A stretch of DNA of 64,000 nucleotides from Gp7-AA10 sp035636095 (GTDB lineage: Bacteria; Acidobacteriota; Thermoanaerobaculia; Gp7-AA8), in NCBI GenBank assembly GCA_035636095.1, contig DASPZU010000015.1, positions 25,251 to 89,250 on the forward strand, written 5' to 3'. The position numbers and the translations under genes are program-made. Positions 1-9,376 of this stretch are shown here, piece by piece. The number at the start of each line of letters is the position of its first letter. Within the stretch, counting starts at the first letter, position 1. The notes beneath the pieces are model-generated. The model searched no databases, was not told where the DNA came from, and was given only the letters and a program-made list of their open reading frames with translations.

Positions 1-1
1 C

Positions 2-193
2 CACCATCAGGGTGGAACGATGGCCTATGAATGGTTTCGCGATGCCATGGGCTTTTACGAAGAAGCGGAAAAGCTCCGTCCGGCGGGGAACGACGATGCT
101 GTTCTGCGATGGAACACCTGCGCGCGCATTCTTCAGAGCAATCGCGATCTGCAACCGGCCGAAGAGCAGGGCATCGAGCCCTACCTGGAGTGA
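2..193 (+). CDS. C-terminal end of an unrecognised protein (partial)
   Basis: The frame is open from the window edge to a TGA at 191-193, so only the last 63 residues are visible. They are rich in Glu, Arg and Trp and read like the last helices of a helical-repeat protein, with the segment RPAGNDDAVLRWNTCARI near the middle. No catalytic motif is visible and the family is not recognised. The tail overlaps the convergent Rieske oxygenase gene by 13 bases. The coding call rests on the open frame and on protein-like composition; the function is unknown. Confidence 0.6.
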   Translation, partial: HHQGGTMAYEWFRDAMGFYEEAEKLRPAGNDDAVLRWNTCARILQSNRDLQPAEEQGIEPYLE

Positions 194-1224
194 GCCAGCC
201 CCATCGCGTCGGCATACAGCCCATGAAAGTGATGTACGCCGTTCTCGCGCGCGGGCGAATAGCGGCCGGCGTGGTATGTCGGTGACCGCAGGCCGCGCTG
301 CACCGCTTCGCAGATCTCCATGTCTTCGAGCTGGATCTCGTCGCTGAAGGCGATCGTCTCGTCAATCTGCTTTTTCGCGGAATCGGGATCGCGGAAGTAC
401 CACTCGAAAATCGTGAGCGTTCGATCGTGGCCGGCCGGAACGATCAGGTTCGTCGAGAAGTTGTCGGGATAGACGTTGAGCATCAGGTTCGGAAAAATCC
501 AGAAGTACTCCGCTTCACCGTCGCCTCGAATGCGTTCGGGCCGTTTCAGCGGCGCATGCTGGATCGAGTAATGGGCGCGCGTCTCGGTGCGGTAATTGGG
601 GTAGTCGATTTCGCGGAACAGCGACGGATGCACGATCGGGATGTGGTAGCCCTCGAGGTAGTTGTCGACGTAGACCTTCCAGTTGCAGTTGACCGACCAC
701 TCCTTCCGCGCAGCCAGCCGGCCTTCGAAGGCATGCCCGGCCAGATCGCCGAGGAATTCCTGGAGGGACGGAGCATCGGGCGAGAGGTTCACGAACAGCA
801 GCCCGTTCCAGGCGTCGATTCGAAATTTCGGAAGCGCGACCGCCGAACGGTCCCAGCATTCGATGCCCTCCATCTCCAGCGCCGTCCGCAGAGTTCCGTC
901 GAGCGCGTACGTCCAGCCGTGATAGCCGCACTGCAGCGAAGCGCGTTTTCCGGAGCCTTTCGCGACCGGACCGGCGCGATGCCGGCAGACATTCGACATG
1001 GCGCGCAGTACGTTATCGTCGCCGCGAACGATCAGCAGCGGCTCGTCGGCAACCGTGGTGGTGAAGTATTGGCCGCGCTCCCGAACTTGCTCCGCGTGTC
1101 CGGCCAGTTGCCACGTTCGCGCGAACACGGTTTGATTCTCGGCCGCCAGCACCGCCGGATCGTTGTAGAAGGCCGAAGGGATGGTGGACGCGCGGGAGAG
1201 TTGCGGCTCGAATCGATAGCTCAT
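181..1224 (-). CDS. Rieske-type aromatic-ring/quaternary-amine oxygenase, large subunit
   Basis: This protein of 347 residues has the two-domain layout of Rieske oxygenase alpha subunits. The [2Fe-2S] ligands are Cys80-x-His82 and Cys99-x2-His102. The mononuclear iron site follows with the NYLEGYHIPIVHP motif, giving His194 and His199, and a C-terminal acidic residue that is probably in EDMEICEAVQRGL. The enzyme would hydroxylate or demethylate a small substrate using electrons from a separate reductase, which is absent from the window. The sequence style is closest to the choline/carnitine/stachydrine monooxygenase branch, but the substrate is not determinable. Its ATG overlaps the stop of the upstream permease gene (ATGA), so the two are probably co-translated and the permease may import the substrate. 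Confidence 0.88.
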   Translation of the reverse strand: MSYRFEPQLSRASTIPSAFYNDPAVLAAENQTVFARTWQLAGHAEQVRERGQYFTTTVADEPLLIVRGDDNVLRAMSNVCRHRAGPVAKGSGKRASLQCGYHGWTYALDGTLRTALEMEGIECWDRSAVALPKFRIDAWNGLLFVNLSPDAPSLQEFLGDLAGHAFEGRLAARKEWSVNCNWKVYVDNYLEGYHIPIVHPSLFREIDYPNYRTETRAHYSIQHAPLKRPERIRGDGEAEYFWIFPNLMLNVYPDNFSTNLIVPAGHDRTLTIFEWYFRDPDSAKKQIDETIAFSDEIQLEDMEICEAVQRGLRSPTYHAGRYSPARENGVHHFHGLYADAMGLAHSR

Positions 1225-2537
1225 GGCGCCGTCTGTCGCTGCTTCAACAGAAGATATACCGGGAAACTGACAGCCAGAACCGCCAGGGCGATCAGACTCT
1301 TCCTGGTATCCGACACGATCGCTCCGACCAGAAACGCGACCGACGCTAGCAGGGCCAGACCGGTGGTGAAAGGATGTCCGATGGCGCGGAAAGGCCTGGA
1401 AGCGTCGGGCTCGCGACTGCGGAGTTTGAATAGTGATATAAATGATAGAGTATAATTAGCTACGAAAAAGAACGATAAAACTGCGATGACCTGATCGAAC
1501 CGGCCCGACACGATGAAGGCCGTCGCCATCAGGCTGCTGCACAGCAGCGCGATCTCAGGGGTGCCGCCGGCGTTGACATCCGTCGCGCCGCGCCAGAAAA
1601 GACCGTCGCGGCTCATCGCAAACAGCACCCGTGGCGCCATCAAGACATTCGAGTTCACCGCGCTGATCATCGCTGCGATCGTCAACCAGCGCAGAACATT
1701 GTCGGCCAGCGGGCCAAAGAGATGCTGTACCACCACACCGGCCGCCAGCGGTTCGCCGGCCAGCGTCGGCAGCGGCACGACGCGGAGAAAAGCGACGTTC
1801 AACAGCAGATAGATCGCCGTGACGGCCAGCAAACCGCCGAACGTTGCGCGCGGAATGTTGCGCTGGGACTCCTTCACCTCTTCGGAAAAGTAAATGACCG
1901 CCGACCAGCCATCGTAGGTGTAGATCACTGCCTGCAGCGCCAGGATGAACGCCAGAAAGAGCGATCCCTCCGTCTCGATCTCCATGCTGCTGACGGCCGG
2001 ATTGCGGCTGCCGAGGATGAAGCACGCGCTGATCAGAAACAAAAAAGCGGTGCCCTTGAGAAAGCTCGTGACGTCCTGCGACCACCCGCCCCACCGCACG
2101 CCCAGCCACTGCACCAGCGTGAGCACCGCGATCAGCGCGATCGCGACGACCTCCACCGCACGCAAATGCTTGACGTGGAGGATGGCGTATTCGCCCACCA
2201 CCATCGAGACGGCCGCCATCGTTCCGCAGGTCGAGATCCAATCGCTCCAACCGACCACGAATCCCGCGTAGTCGCCCAGGGCGTGGCGCACGAAAACATA
2301 TTGCCCGCCTGATTTGGGGAGCATCGTGCCGAGCTCCGAGAGCGCGTTGGCGCCCAGCAGCGCGTAGATCGCGCCGATGATCCAGACCGAGATGAACGGC
2401 CAGAACGTCGGCAGACGCGCGGCGATCTCGCCCGGCGTCCGGAAAATCCCGGCGCCGATCGTGTTGCCGACGATCACGGCCAGACCAAACGTCAGACCGA
2501 GGACGCGGAGCAGAGGACGACGTGCCGGACCCAGCAC
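1221..2537 (-). CDS. APC-superfamily amino acid permease
   Basis: A 438-residue integral membrane protein with about twelve hydrophobic segments. The first helix carries the GNTIGAGIFRTPGEIA signature of the amino acid-polyamine-organocation family, and the KSGGQYVF segment follows. It is predicted to move an amino acid or amine across the inner membrane. The start is GTG; no clear ribosome-binding site is visible. It overlaps the downstream Rieske oxygenase gene by four bases, so an operon is likely. Codons for about residues 353-371 switch to AT-ending forms although the rest of the gene prefers G or C (see the island at 1424-1481). Confidence 0.85.
   Translation of the reverse strand: MLGPARRPLLRVLGLTFGLAVIVGNTIGAGIFRTPGEIAARLPTFWPFISVWIIGAIYALLGANALSELGTMLPKSGGQYVFVRHALGDYAGFVVGWSDWISTCGTMAAVSMVVGEYAILHVKHLRAVEVVAIALIAVLTLVQWLGVRWGGWSQDVTSFLKGTAFLFLISACFILGSRNPAVSSMEIETEGSLFLAFILALQAVIYTYDGWSAVIYFSEEVKESQRNIPRATFGGLLAVTAIYLLLNVAFLRVVPLPTLAGEPLAAGVVVQHLFGPLADNVLRWLTIAAMISAVNSNVLMAPRVLFAMSRDGLFWRGATDVNAGGTPEIALLCSSLMATAFIVSGRFDQVIAVLSFFFVANYTLSFISLFKLRSREPDASRPFRAIGHPFTTGLALLASVAFLVGAIVSDTRKSLIALAVLAVSFPVYLLLKQRQTAP
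1424..1481 (-). other. AT-rich synonymous codon island in the permease gene
   Basis: This stretch of 58 bases has about 26% G+C by direct count inside a gene that is otherwise about 60% G+C or more. On the coding strand the run reads GTT TTA TCG TTC TTT TTC, then GTA GCT AAT TAT ACT CTA, then TCA TTT ATA TCA CTA. The encoded transmembrane segment FFFVANYTLSFISLFKL is ordinary for the family, so the base change is essentially synonymous. Similar islands occur in livG and trpE. Confidence 0.7.
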
Positions 2538-2551
2538 CTACACAGTGTAAA

Positions 2552-2581
2552 GGACTGGGGACTGAGGACTGAGAGTCAGTC
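2552..2581. repeat. Heptamer word array with short hairpin at a gene end
   Basis: Three tandem copies of GGACTGA or a near copy run from 2552 to 2572. The last one pairs with the following bases as GACTGA-GAG-TCAGTC (2567-2581). The hairpin contains the stop codon of the DUF4097 gene and lies upstream of the permease start. It is the shortest member of a group of similar arrays in the window. Confidence 0.55.
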
Positions 2582-3451
2582 GTCGCTCTCGCGAACCGAA
2601 ACCGGCCCGTTGACCGTCGACATGCGTACGACAGTTGGTCCCGAGCCGAGCTCGATTTTGCGATTGTCCTCATCGTCCCACGTGCGTCGCGCCTCCCGAC
2701 ACGCGGCCGCGCGGCACGATACCGGACCGTGACCGTCCGATTCGACCACCACGCCCGATCGGAATCCCGCCGGGATTCGGAGGGATGCCGGACCGTTCTG
2801 CGTGTGCGCCTCGATGCTGCCGTCCCAAGTCGTGCCGCGCAGCCTGACCGAAACCGGACCATTCTCTGCGTTCAGCTTCATTGTGCCCGATCCGCCGTCG
2901 AGCGAGACCGGGCCGTTCTCGGTCTCGAGATGCATCGTTCCGCTCGATTCTTTGGCGCAGATGGGACCGTTGGTGGCGTTCGCGGTAACCGTGCCGTTGA
3001 CGCTCCGGAGCGATATCGGTCCGTTGTATGTTCTCAGATCAAGGGACGCACCGCGCGGCGCGCGCACGATGAAAAAGACAGTCCATTCGCCGCCGCCGGG
3101 ACCGTCGGCGGTCACCTCATTTCCACTGACTCGAGTTCGTATCTGACTGAGATCCTCGTCATACCAGGCTGCCTTGCAGGCCGTCACTTCGTAACCCGAC
3201 GACCCTCCTATCACGTAGACCCCGCCATTCTGCGGCGCGCGGATGCTGAGCGACCGTGGCGAGCCGACCGGAACGCTCTCTTCGGCTCGAAGTGCCGGCC
3301 GATCATTGAAGGTGACGCGTACCGCGCCGCAATTGCTCACCAGATCATCGTCATCGATGGACATCGACATTCCGTGATGGCCGTGGCGGCCTGACGCCGA
3401 GAGGGTCGTGGCTACCGCGAAAAGGGAGAGCGCGAGGAGAGTTCTCCGCAT
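2576..3451 (-). CDS. Secreted DUF4097-like beta-helix protein with NGP repeats
   Basis: A 291-residue protein with a cleavable signal peptide (MRRTLLALSLFAVATTLSA) and a start supported by GGAGGT seven bases upstream of the ATG. After a His/Met/Asp-rich mature N-terminus comes a run of beta-strand repeats punctuated by Asn-Gly-Pro turns (YNGPIS, TNGPIC, ENGPVS twice, QNGPAS, VNGPVS). This is the pattern of putative auto-transporter adhesin head-like (DUF4097/DUF2807) beta-helices. It is predicted to be periplasmic or surface-exposed; its molecular role is unknown. It is divergently oriented from the TPR gene with only 59 bases between their starts. Confidence 0.75.
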   Translation of the reverse strand: MRRTLLALSLFAVATTLSASGRHGHHGMSMSIDDDDLVSNCGAVRVTFNDRPALRAEESVPVGSPRSLSIRAPQNGGVYVIGGSSGYEVTACKAAWYDEDLSQIRTRVSGNEVTADGPGGGEWTVFFIVRAPRGASLDLRTYNGPISLRSVNGTVTANATNGPICAKESSGTMHLETENGPVSLDGGSGTMKLNAENGPVSVRLRGTTWDGSIEAHTQNGPASLRIPAGFRSGVVVESDGHGPVSCRAAACREARRTWDDEDNRKIELGSGPTVVRMSTVNGPVSVRESDD

Positions 3452-3510
3452 GACAGTTACCTCCGTTCGTACCTATGGACGGAACAGCGCCATGAAAGTT
3501 AGCATCACCC

Positions 3511-4311
3511 ATGCAAATCGTTCTTCTCACCATCCTCCTCGCCACTCCGGTGCAAACGTGGTACGGGCATTACGAGCGCGGACTGCGACTCGTCCAGGAA
3601 GGCCAACCGGTAGCGGCGCGCTCGGAGCTCGAGGCCGCTTATTCGCTTCGCGGCAAGGAACAGCTTCAGGCAGCGACGCGCCCTCAGGAGTACATCGACT
3701 ATCTGCCCCATCTGTATCTGGCGATTGCCAATCAGATGGCGGGAGACATCGAGAGCGCGCGCAAGCACCTCACGCAGGCCGAGGATAGCGGAGTGGCCGC
3801 GAAGAGCGAGGTCGGCCGCCCGCTGCTGATCGCGTATCAACTCCTGCTTCGTGGAGACGCAACCGGGAAGTACAGCCGTCCGGCCTATGCCGTGTACACC
3901 GCCAGGCCGCCGGTGATCAGCGATGCCGAATTCAAGCAATTGCGGCAGGACGTGATGACGAAATGCAACATACCGCCTGATTCGAAGCACGCTCCGTGGT
4001 ACGCGCGGTACGAATTGGGTCTCGAGCTCGAACGCAAAGGCGACTACTCCCGCGCCCTCGGCGAACTGATCGAGGCGGTGGCGCTGCGACCGAATCCGCA
4101 ACAACGCGCGCGGATGTACGGCATGTGGCTGATCGATTACTACCCGTACTTCCACATCGCGCGATCGCACGTACGGCTGGAGAACTGGCAATGCGCGAAG
4201 AACGCGCTCGACATCTCGCAAAAAGTCAACGAGATCCCGCCCGCCGCCCCTGAATTTGCCGAGTTCCTGGCGTTACAACAGGAGACCGCGAAGAAGCTCG
4301 CGGAGAAGTAA
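3511..4311 (+). CDS. Secreted TPR-like protein
   Basis: This 266-residue protein begins with a short hydrophobic leader (MQIVLLTILLATPVQT). Helical repeats of TPR type follow: HYERGLRLVQEGQPVAARSE near residue 20 and RYELGLELERKGDYSRALGE near residue 170 occupy equivalent positions, suggesting two repeat blocks separated by a linker. Only a weak ribosome-binding site is seen. TPR proteins scaffold protein assemblies; no partner can be named. An inverted repeat directly follows its stop and probably terminates both this gene and the convergent OmpA gene. Confidence 0.65.
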   Translation: MQIVLLTILLATPVQTWYGHYERGLRLVQEGQPVAARSELEAAYSLRGKEQLQAATRPQEYIDYLPHLYLAIANQMAGDIESARKHLTQAEDSGVAAKSEVGRPLLIAYQLLLRGDATGKYSRPAYAVYTARPPVISDAEFKQLRQDVMTKCNIPPDSKHAPWYARYELGLELERKGDYSRALGELIEAVALRPNPQQRARMYGMWLIDYYPYFHIARSHVRLENWQCAKNALDISQKVNEIPPAAPEFAEFLALQQETAKKLAEK

Positions 4312-4316
4312 GTTTG

Positions 4317-4370
4317 GTAAGGCCGGTAAGGCGGGTAAGTAGGGTGGTAGCCCCGTCTTACCGGCCTTAC
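4317..4370. terminator. Palindromic word array, probable bidirectional terminator
   Basis: A perfect 14-base inverted repeat (GTAAGGCCGGTAAG at 4317-4330 and its complement at 4357-4370) lies between convergent genes. Each arm is itself made of repeated GGTAAG/GTAAGGC words, and further partial words continue to 4383. The position between two gene ends fits transcription termination, but no T-run follows on either strand. Confidence 0.6.
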
Positions 4371-4383
4371 GTCCTTACTGTCC

Positions 4384-6267
4384 TTACATCGTAATGACCA
4401 GCTCCACGCGCCGATTCTGACTTCGTCCCGAAACGGTCTTGTTGCTCGAGACCGGATCGGCCTCGCCTTTTCCGGTCGCGGTGATGTGATCCTCGGGGAT
4501 GCCGAGGGAAACCAGATAGTCGCGGACGGCCTGTGCGCGCTTTTCTGAGATCGTCATGTTCTTCTCAGCTTTTCCGACGTTGTCGGTGTGTCCTTCGACC
4601 GACACGCGAATGTTCTCATTCGCTTTGAGCTGATTCGCGATTCTCTGAAGCGTTTTCTTCGCGCTGGGCTTCAACGTCGTCTTACCGGGATCGAATGAAA
4701 CGCTGGGCAGCGTCACGACGAGTCCGCGCGATTCGTTCTTCGTCGCGGCGATGGCCGCAAGATGTTGTTGCAACCGGAGCTGTTGCGCTTCAGCGTCACG
4801 GCGCGCGAGCTCCTCACGAGTACGCGCAAGCTCGGCCTGCGCTGACTGCGCGGCCTGACGCGATTTCTCCGCGTCGTACGCGCTCGCCTGCGCCTGCTGC
4901 GTCAGTTGCTGCTGCTGCGCTGAGGCTTGCTGCTGCGCCGCCTGCAACTGTTGTTGCGCTTGTGCCGCTTGCGACTGCGCGGCCTCGGCAGCCCGTGCCT
5001 GCTGCTGTGCCTGGGCTTGTGCCTGCTCGATCTGAGCGCGCAGCGCTTGCGCCTGCGCTTCGAGCTGCTGCCGCTGTTGCTGCGCCGCCATGATGGCAGC
5101 TTCGTGCCGCCGCTCAATCTCGCCGCGGGCGGTGACATCCAACTGCAGCTCGCGCTGATACTGATCGAGCTGCGCTTGACGCTGTGTCAAATCGGCCTGC
5201 TGATTCGCGTCGGTTCGAGCGGTGGTGATGTCCGCCGACAGTGCCTGGGCATCGAGTTTTTCGCGCTCCTGCACCGTTCGCAACGCGATCTCCGCATCTT
5301 CAACCTGACGGCGCAGACGATCGAGATCGGCGGAATTGCCGTTGACCGCGGCGGATTCGTACTGACGCATCGCCGCATCGAGTTTCGTCTCGGCGTCGAG
5401 ACGGGCAGCGCGATCGCTTTCGATGCGCGTCTGCATCGCGCGACGCGTCTCATCGACTTGCGCCCGCAACCGCTCCAGCTCCTCGGCCTGCATCTGACGG
5501 TTGGCCTGCTCGGCCGCCAGTTGCCGCTGCAGCTCCGCCGTCCGGCGTTCGACTTCTTCGCGCTGCGCGCGCTCCTGATTCGCCTGCTGTTCGCTGTAGG
5601 TTTGGGCCAGACGCGTCCGCTGCAGTTGAACGTCGGGCAGAGAGCGACTCGCCTCGTTGAAGCGCGCCATGTAGTACGCACGGCGCGCGATCATCTCCCC
5701 GATGTAGGCCTGATAATCGGCCACGTCGGAATTGCTCGACGCGCGGCGCGCGCTCGCGACATAGGACTCGGCCGTCTTCAGATCGTTGTCCGCCACCAGC
5801 CGTTCGGCGCCGGCAGCGCGGGCCTGATCGATGGCCGCCTGCGCGGCAGCGATGCGCTCACTGGTGGGCCCGCCGCGCCGGTAATCGATGTTCGGATCTT
5901 CAGTCATGAGACTGACGTTCGACGCTCCGCCGAAACGACGGATGTCGATCTGAAGATTGGCGATGGTGGCATTGGTGGCAAGCCATCGGGCTTTGGCTCG
6001 TGCGGCCTCAGCGGCGAAGATCGCCTCTCGCGCGCGCATCTCGGCTTGCGCCTGCATCGACGACTTCGATGAATTGATGTTGTCCTGCGCGAAGCGGATG
6101 CGGTAAGCCGCATCGTCGTACAGACTCCTGGCGTAGATTTGCGCACCGGCCGCGTCTGCCAGCGTGAGCGCTTGCTGAGCCTGGCTGATGATTGCGACGT
6201 TCTGTTGTGCCGCCAGTGGGAGCGCCACCAGCCCGACGGCCACAACCCATCGGATGATTCGTTGCAT
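4384..6267 (-). CDS. DUF4398/OmpA-family envelope protein with long coiled coil
   Basis: This 627-residue protein has a signal peptide (cleavage near residue 20, ...LPLAA/QQ) and a DUF4398-like helical N-terminal region to about residue 110. A very long Gln/Ala/Arg/Glu-rich coiled coil runs to about residue 500. The C-terminal OmpA domain carries VEGHTDNVG and SEKRAQAVRDYL, ending with SQNRRVEL, the peptidoglycan-binding signature. It probably tethers the outer membrane or a periplasmic assembly to the cell wall. The start is well supported by GAGGAGGT just upstream of the ATG. The central segment is low-complexity (Gln-Ala runs), so length variation between relatives is expected. Confidence 0.85.
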   Translation of the reverse strand: MQRIIRWVVAVGLVALPLAAQQNVAIISQAQQALTLADAAGAQIYARSLYDDAAYRIRFAQDNINSSKSSMQAQAEMRAREAIFAAEAARAKARWLATNATIANLQIDIRRFGGASNVSLMTEDPNIDYRRGGPTSERIAAAQAAIDQARAAGAERLVADNDLKTAESYVASARRASSNSDVADYQAYIGEMIARRAYYMARFNEASRSLPDVQLQRTRLAQTYSEQQANQERAQREEVERRTAELQRQLAAEQANRQMQAEELERLRAQVDETRRAMQTRIESDRAARLDAETKLDAAMRQYESAAVNGNSADLDRLRRQVEDAEIALRTVQEREKLDAQALSADITTARTDANQQADLTQRQAQLDQYQRELQLDVTARGEIERRHEAAIMAAQQQRQQLEAQAQALRAQIEQAQAQAQQQARAAEAAQSQAAQAQQQLQAAQQQASAQQQQLTQQAQASAYDAEKSRQAAQSAQAELARTREELARRDAEAQQLRLQQHLAAIAATKNESRGLVVTLPSVSFDPGKTTLKPSAKKTLQRIANQLKANENIRVSVEGHTDNVGKAEKNMTISEKRAQAVRDYLVSLGIPEDHITATGKGEADPVSSNKTVSGRSQNRRVELVITM

Positions 6268-6327
6268 ATGACCTCCTCAGAGCCTGCGAGGAAGCGTTGC
6301 AAGAGGGGTGCTAATGCACGCGTGACG

Positions 6328-7872
6328 CTACGACGCCGGCGTTTCGCGAGTCCCTGACGTGTACGCGCCGCCCGCGCCGTGCTCGGCGATCTCCTTGGCG
6401 AGATTCACCGACATCACACTGTGCTTGCGGCCGTAGCTGAAATAGATCACCAGGCCGATTCCCATCCACAGGAAAAGGCGCCACCAGTTCTCCCACGGCA
6501 GCGAGAACATCAGCATCAGGCAGCAGAGCACGCCCATGATCGGGACGAACGGCACCCACGGGCAGCGGAACGGCCGCTCCGCATTCGGATACTTCTTGCG
6601 CATGATGAGGACTGCGGTGCACACGATCGCGAATGCGAACAGAGTCCCGATGTTGGTGAGCAGCAGCAGGAATTCGAGCGGCAAGAAGCCAGCGGCGAGA
6701 ACGACGCCGGAGCCAATCAGAATCGTGGACTTCCATGGCGTTCGGAACTTCGGGTGGACGTCGCCGAAGAATTTACGCGACACGAGTCCGTCGCGCGCCA
6801 TCGCCAAAAAGACGCGTGGACCGGACAACATCATGACGAGCATCACTGAGGTGATGCCGGCGGCGCCGGCAACGGCGATGAGGCCTTCCGCCCACCCGAT
6901 CCCTTTCTGCTTGAAGGCCAGGCTGACCGGCGCGTTGATGTCGAGCGTGTCGTACTTCACCATGCCGGTGAGCACGGCCACCACCGCGATGTAGAGGACC
7001 GTGCAGACGATGAGCGACGTCACGATGCCGATCGGCACGTCGCGCTGCGGGTTGCGCGCCTCCTCGGTGTGCGTCGACACGGAGTCGAAGCCGATGTACG
7101 CGAAAAAGATGATGGCCGCACCGGCTAACATCCCCACCGGTTGTCCTCCGGCGTTTTGTTGTCCCGCGATTGGATGGCCGAAGAAGTTGAGCCCCGTCCA
7201 GCCGTACGGCGCGAAGGGATGCCAGTTGGCCGGATCGATGTAGAAAGCACCGACCACGATGACGAAGATGACCGCCGCGACTTTGATGGCGACCATGATC
7301 GCGTTGAAGGACGCGCTCTCCTGAATTCCCTTTACCAGGATCATCGTGATGATGGTGACGATCACGATGGCAGGGAGATTCATCAGTGAACCGGTGCTTT
7401 CGAGGTGACCCTGGACAAATCGCCAGGGACTGAGCTGCAACGTCTTTGGAAGAACGATTCCCACCTTGGCCAGGACGTTCTGAAAGTAGCCCGACCAGCC
7501 GGTGGCGACGGTGGCGCTGCCGACGGCGTATTCGAGGACGAGATCCCAGCCGATGATCCAGGCGAACAGCTCGCCCATGGTCGCGTAGGCGTACGTGTAC
7601 GCCGAGCCGGCCACCGGAACCATCGATGCGAACTCCGCGTAGCAGAGCGCCGCGAAGACGCAGGTGATGCCGGCCACGGTGTACGAGAGCATCAGCGCAG
7701 GGCCGCCGACGTTGTGCGCGGCGGCGCCGGTGGCGACGAAGATTCCGGCGCCGATGATCGCGCCAATGCCGAGCGATGTCAGCTGAATCGGACCGAGGAT
7801 GCGGCGGAGCCGGTGCTCCCCCTTCATTTCCTCGAGCAACAGCTCGAGGGGCTTGCGGTCAAAGAGACCCAT
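6328..7872 (-). CDS. APC-superfamily (CAT-like) amino acid permease
   Basis: A 514-residue permease with about twelve to fourteen membrane segments. The N-terminal part has the GIGAIIGAGIFVATG signature and the SAYTYAYATMGE segment typical of YfnA/cationic amino acid transporter relatives. It is predicted to be an inner-membrane amino acid symporter. AAGGA precedes the ATG by about ten bases. The gene lies 32 bases downstream of livF on the same strand, so it may be the last gene of the branched-chain amino acid transport operon. Substrate preference cannot be read from the sequence. Confidence 0.85.
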   Translation of the reverse strand: MGLFDRKPLELLLEEMKGEHRLRRILGPIQLTSLGIGAIIGAGIFVATGAAAHNVGGPALMLSYTVAGITCVFAALCYAEFASMVPVAGSAYTYAYATMGELFAWIIGWDLVLEYAVGSATVATGWSGYFQNVLAKVGIVLPKTLQLSPWRFVQGHLESTGSLMNLPAIVIVTIITMILVKGIQESASFNAIMVAIKVAAVIFVIVVGAFYIDPANWHPFAPYGWTGLNFFGHPIAGQQNAGGQPVGMLAGAAIIFFAYIGFDSVSTHTEEARNPQRDVPIGIVTSLIVCTVLYIAVVAVLTGMVKYDTLDINAPVSLAFKQKGIGWAEGLIAVAGAAGITSVMLVMMLSGPRVFLAMARDGLVSRKFFGDVHPKFRTPWKSTILIGSGVVLAAGFLPLEFLLLLTNIGTLFAFAIVCTAVLIMRKKYPNAERPFRCPWVPFVPIMGVLCCLMLMFSLPWENWWRLFLWMGIGLVIYFSYGRKHSVMSVNLAKEIAEHGAGGAYTSGTRETPAS

Positions 7873-7904
7873 CGTCGTTTCGTCCTTTCGGGCGGCATCT
7901 TACA

Positions 7905-8605
<701 letters not shown>

Positions 8606-8609
<4 letters not shown>

Positions 8610-9376
8610 GCTTCCACCGGCTCGCCGAGGTAGGCCTCGATCACCACGGGATTGGCGCGGACCTCGGCCGGCGTGCCGTGCGCGATGGTCTTGCCGAAGT
8701 TGAGGACCACGATGCGCTCGCAGATGCCCATCACCAGTTCCATGTTATGTTCGATAAGTAATATCGTGACATTAAATCGATCGCGTATTTCGTGTATCTT
8801 TTCCATCAGCGCGATCGTTTCGCCGGTGTTCAGCCCCGCCGCCGGCTCGTCGAGCAGCAGCAGCTTCGGACGGGCGGCCAGTGCCCGCGCGATCTCGAGC
8901 CGCCGCTGATCGCCATAGGGCAGATTCCTGGAATCGTCGCGCGCGCGCCGATCCAGATTGAAGATGCGGAGCAGCTCGATGGCCTCGGCTTCCGCCGCCT
9001 CTTCCGCCTGACGGAAGCGCGTGGTGTGCAGGACCGCGGAAGTGCCGGAGTACTGGTAGTGGATGTGGCCGCCGATCTTGACGTTGTCGAGGACCGTCAG
9101 CTCTTTGAAGAGGCGGATGTTTTGAAACGTGCGCGCCACGCCCAGCGCGGTGATCTGGAATGGCTTGAGTCCAAGCGTCGACTTTCCCTCGAAGAAAACC
9201 TCTCCCTCGCTCGGTTGATACTCGCCGGTCAGGATGTTGAAGACGGTGGTCTTACCCGCGCCGTTCGGTCCGATCAATCCGACCAGCTCGTGCGGCTCGA
9301 TGGCAAGATTGAAATCGGCGACGGCGGTCAGGCCGCCAAACCGGATGGTGACGTGTTTAGTTTCGAGAAGCGGCAT
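8606..9376 (-). CDS. livG: Branched-chain amino acid ABC transporter ATPase LivG
   Basis: This ABC ATPase of 256 residues has Walker A GPNGAGKTT, the LivG-type signature LPYGDQRRLEIARAL, the Walker B segment LLLLDEPAAGLN and the H-loop LLIEHNMELVM. It pairs with LivF on the cytoplasmic face of the permease. It overlaps livM by 20 bases at its start and livF by four at its end. The codons for the H-loop region (8741-8802) switch to AT-ending forms, unlike the rest of the operon. Confidence 0.93.
8741..8802 (-). other. AT-rich synonymous codon island in livG
   Basis: This stretch of 62 bases has about 32% G+C by direct count inside a GC-rich operon. On the coding strand it includes ATA CAC GAA ATA, then CGA TTT AAT, then ATA TTA CTT. 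The encoded H-loop segment FNVTILLIEHNM is standard for LivG, so the change is synonymous. It contains CGATAA, as do the islands in the permease gene and (on the other strand) trpE. Confidence 0.65.

Noticed and set aside
427..1455. Long plus-strand open frame opposite the Rieske oxygenase and permease
   Set aside because: It is an antisense shadow of two genes with clear motifs and has Arg/Gly/Ala-rich, motif-free sequence.
4927..6072. Leu/Arg-rich open frame opposite the OmpA-family gene
   Set aside because: It is an antisense artefact of the Gln/Ala coiled-coil codons.
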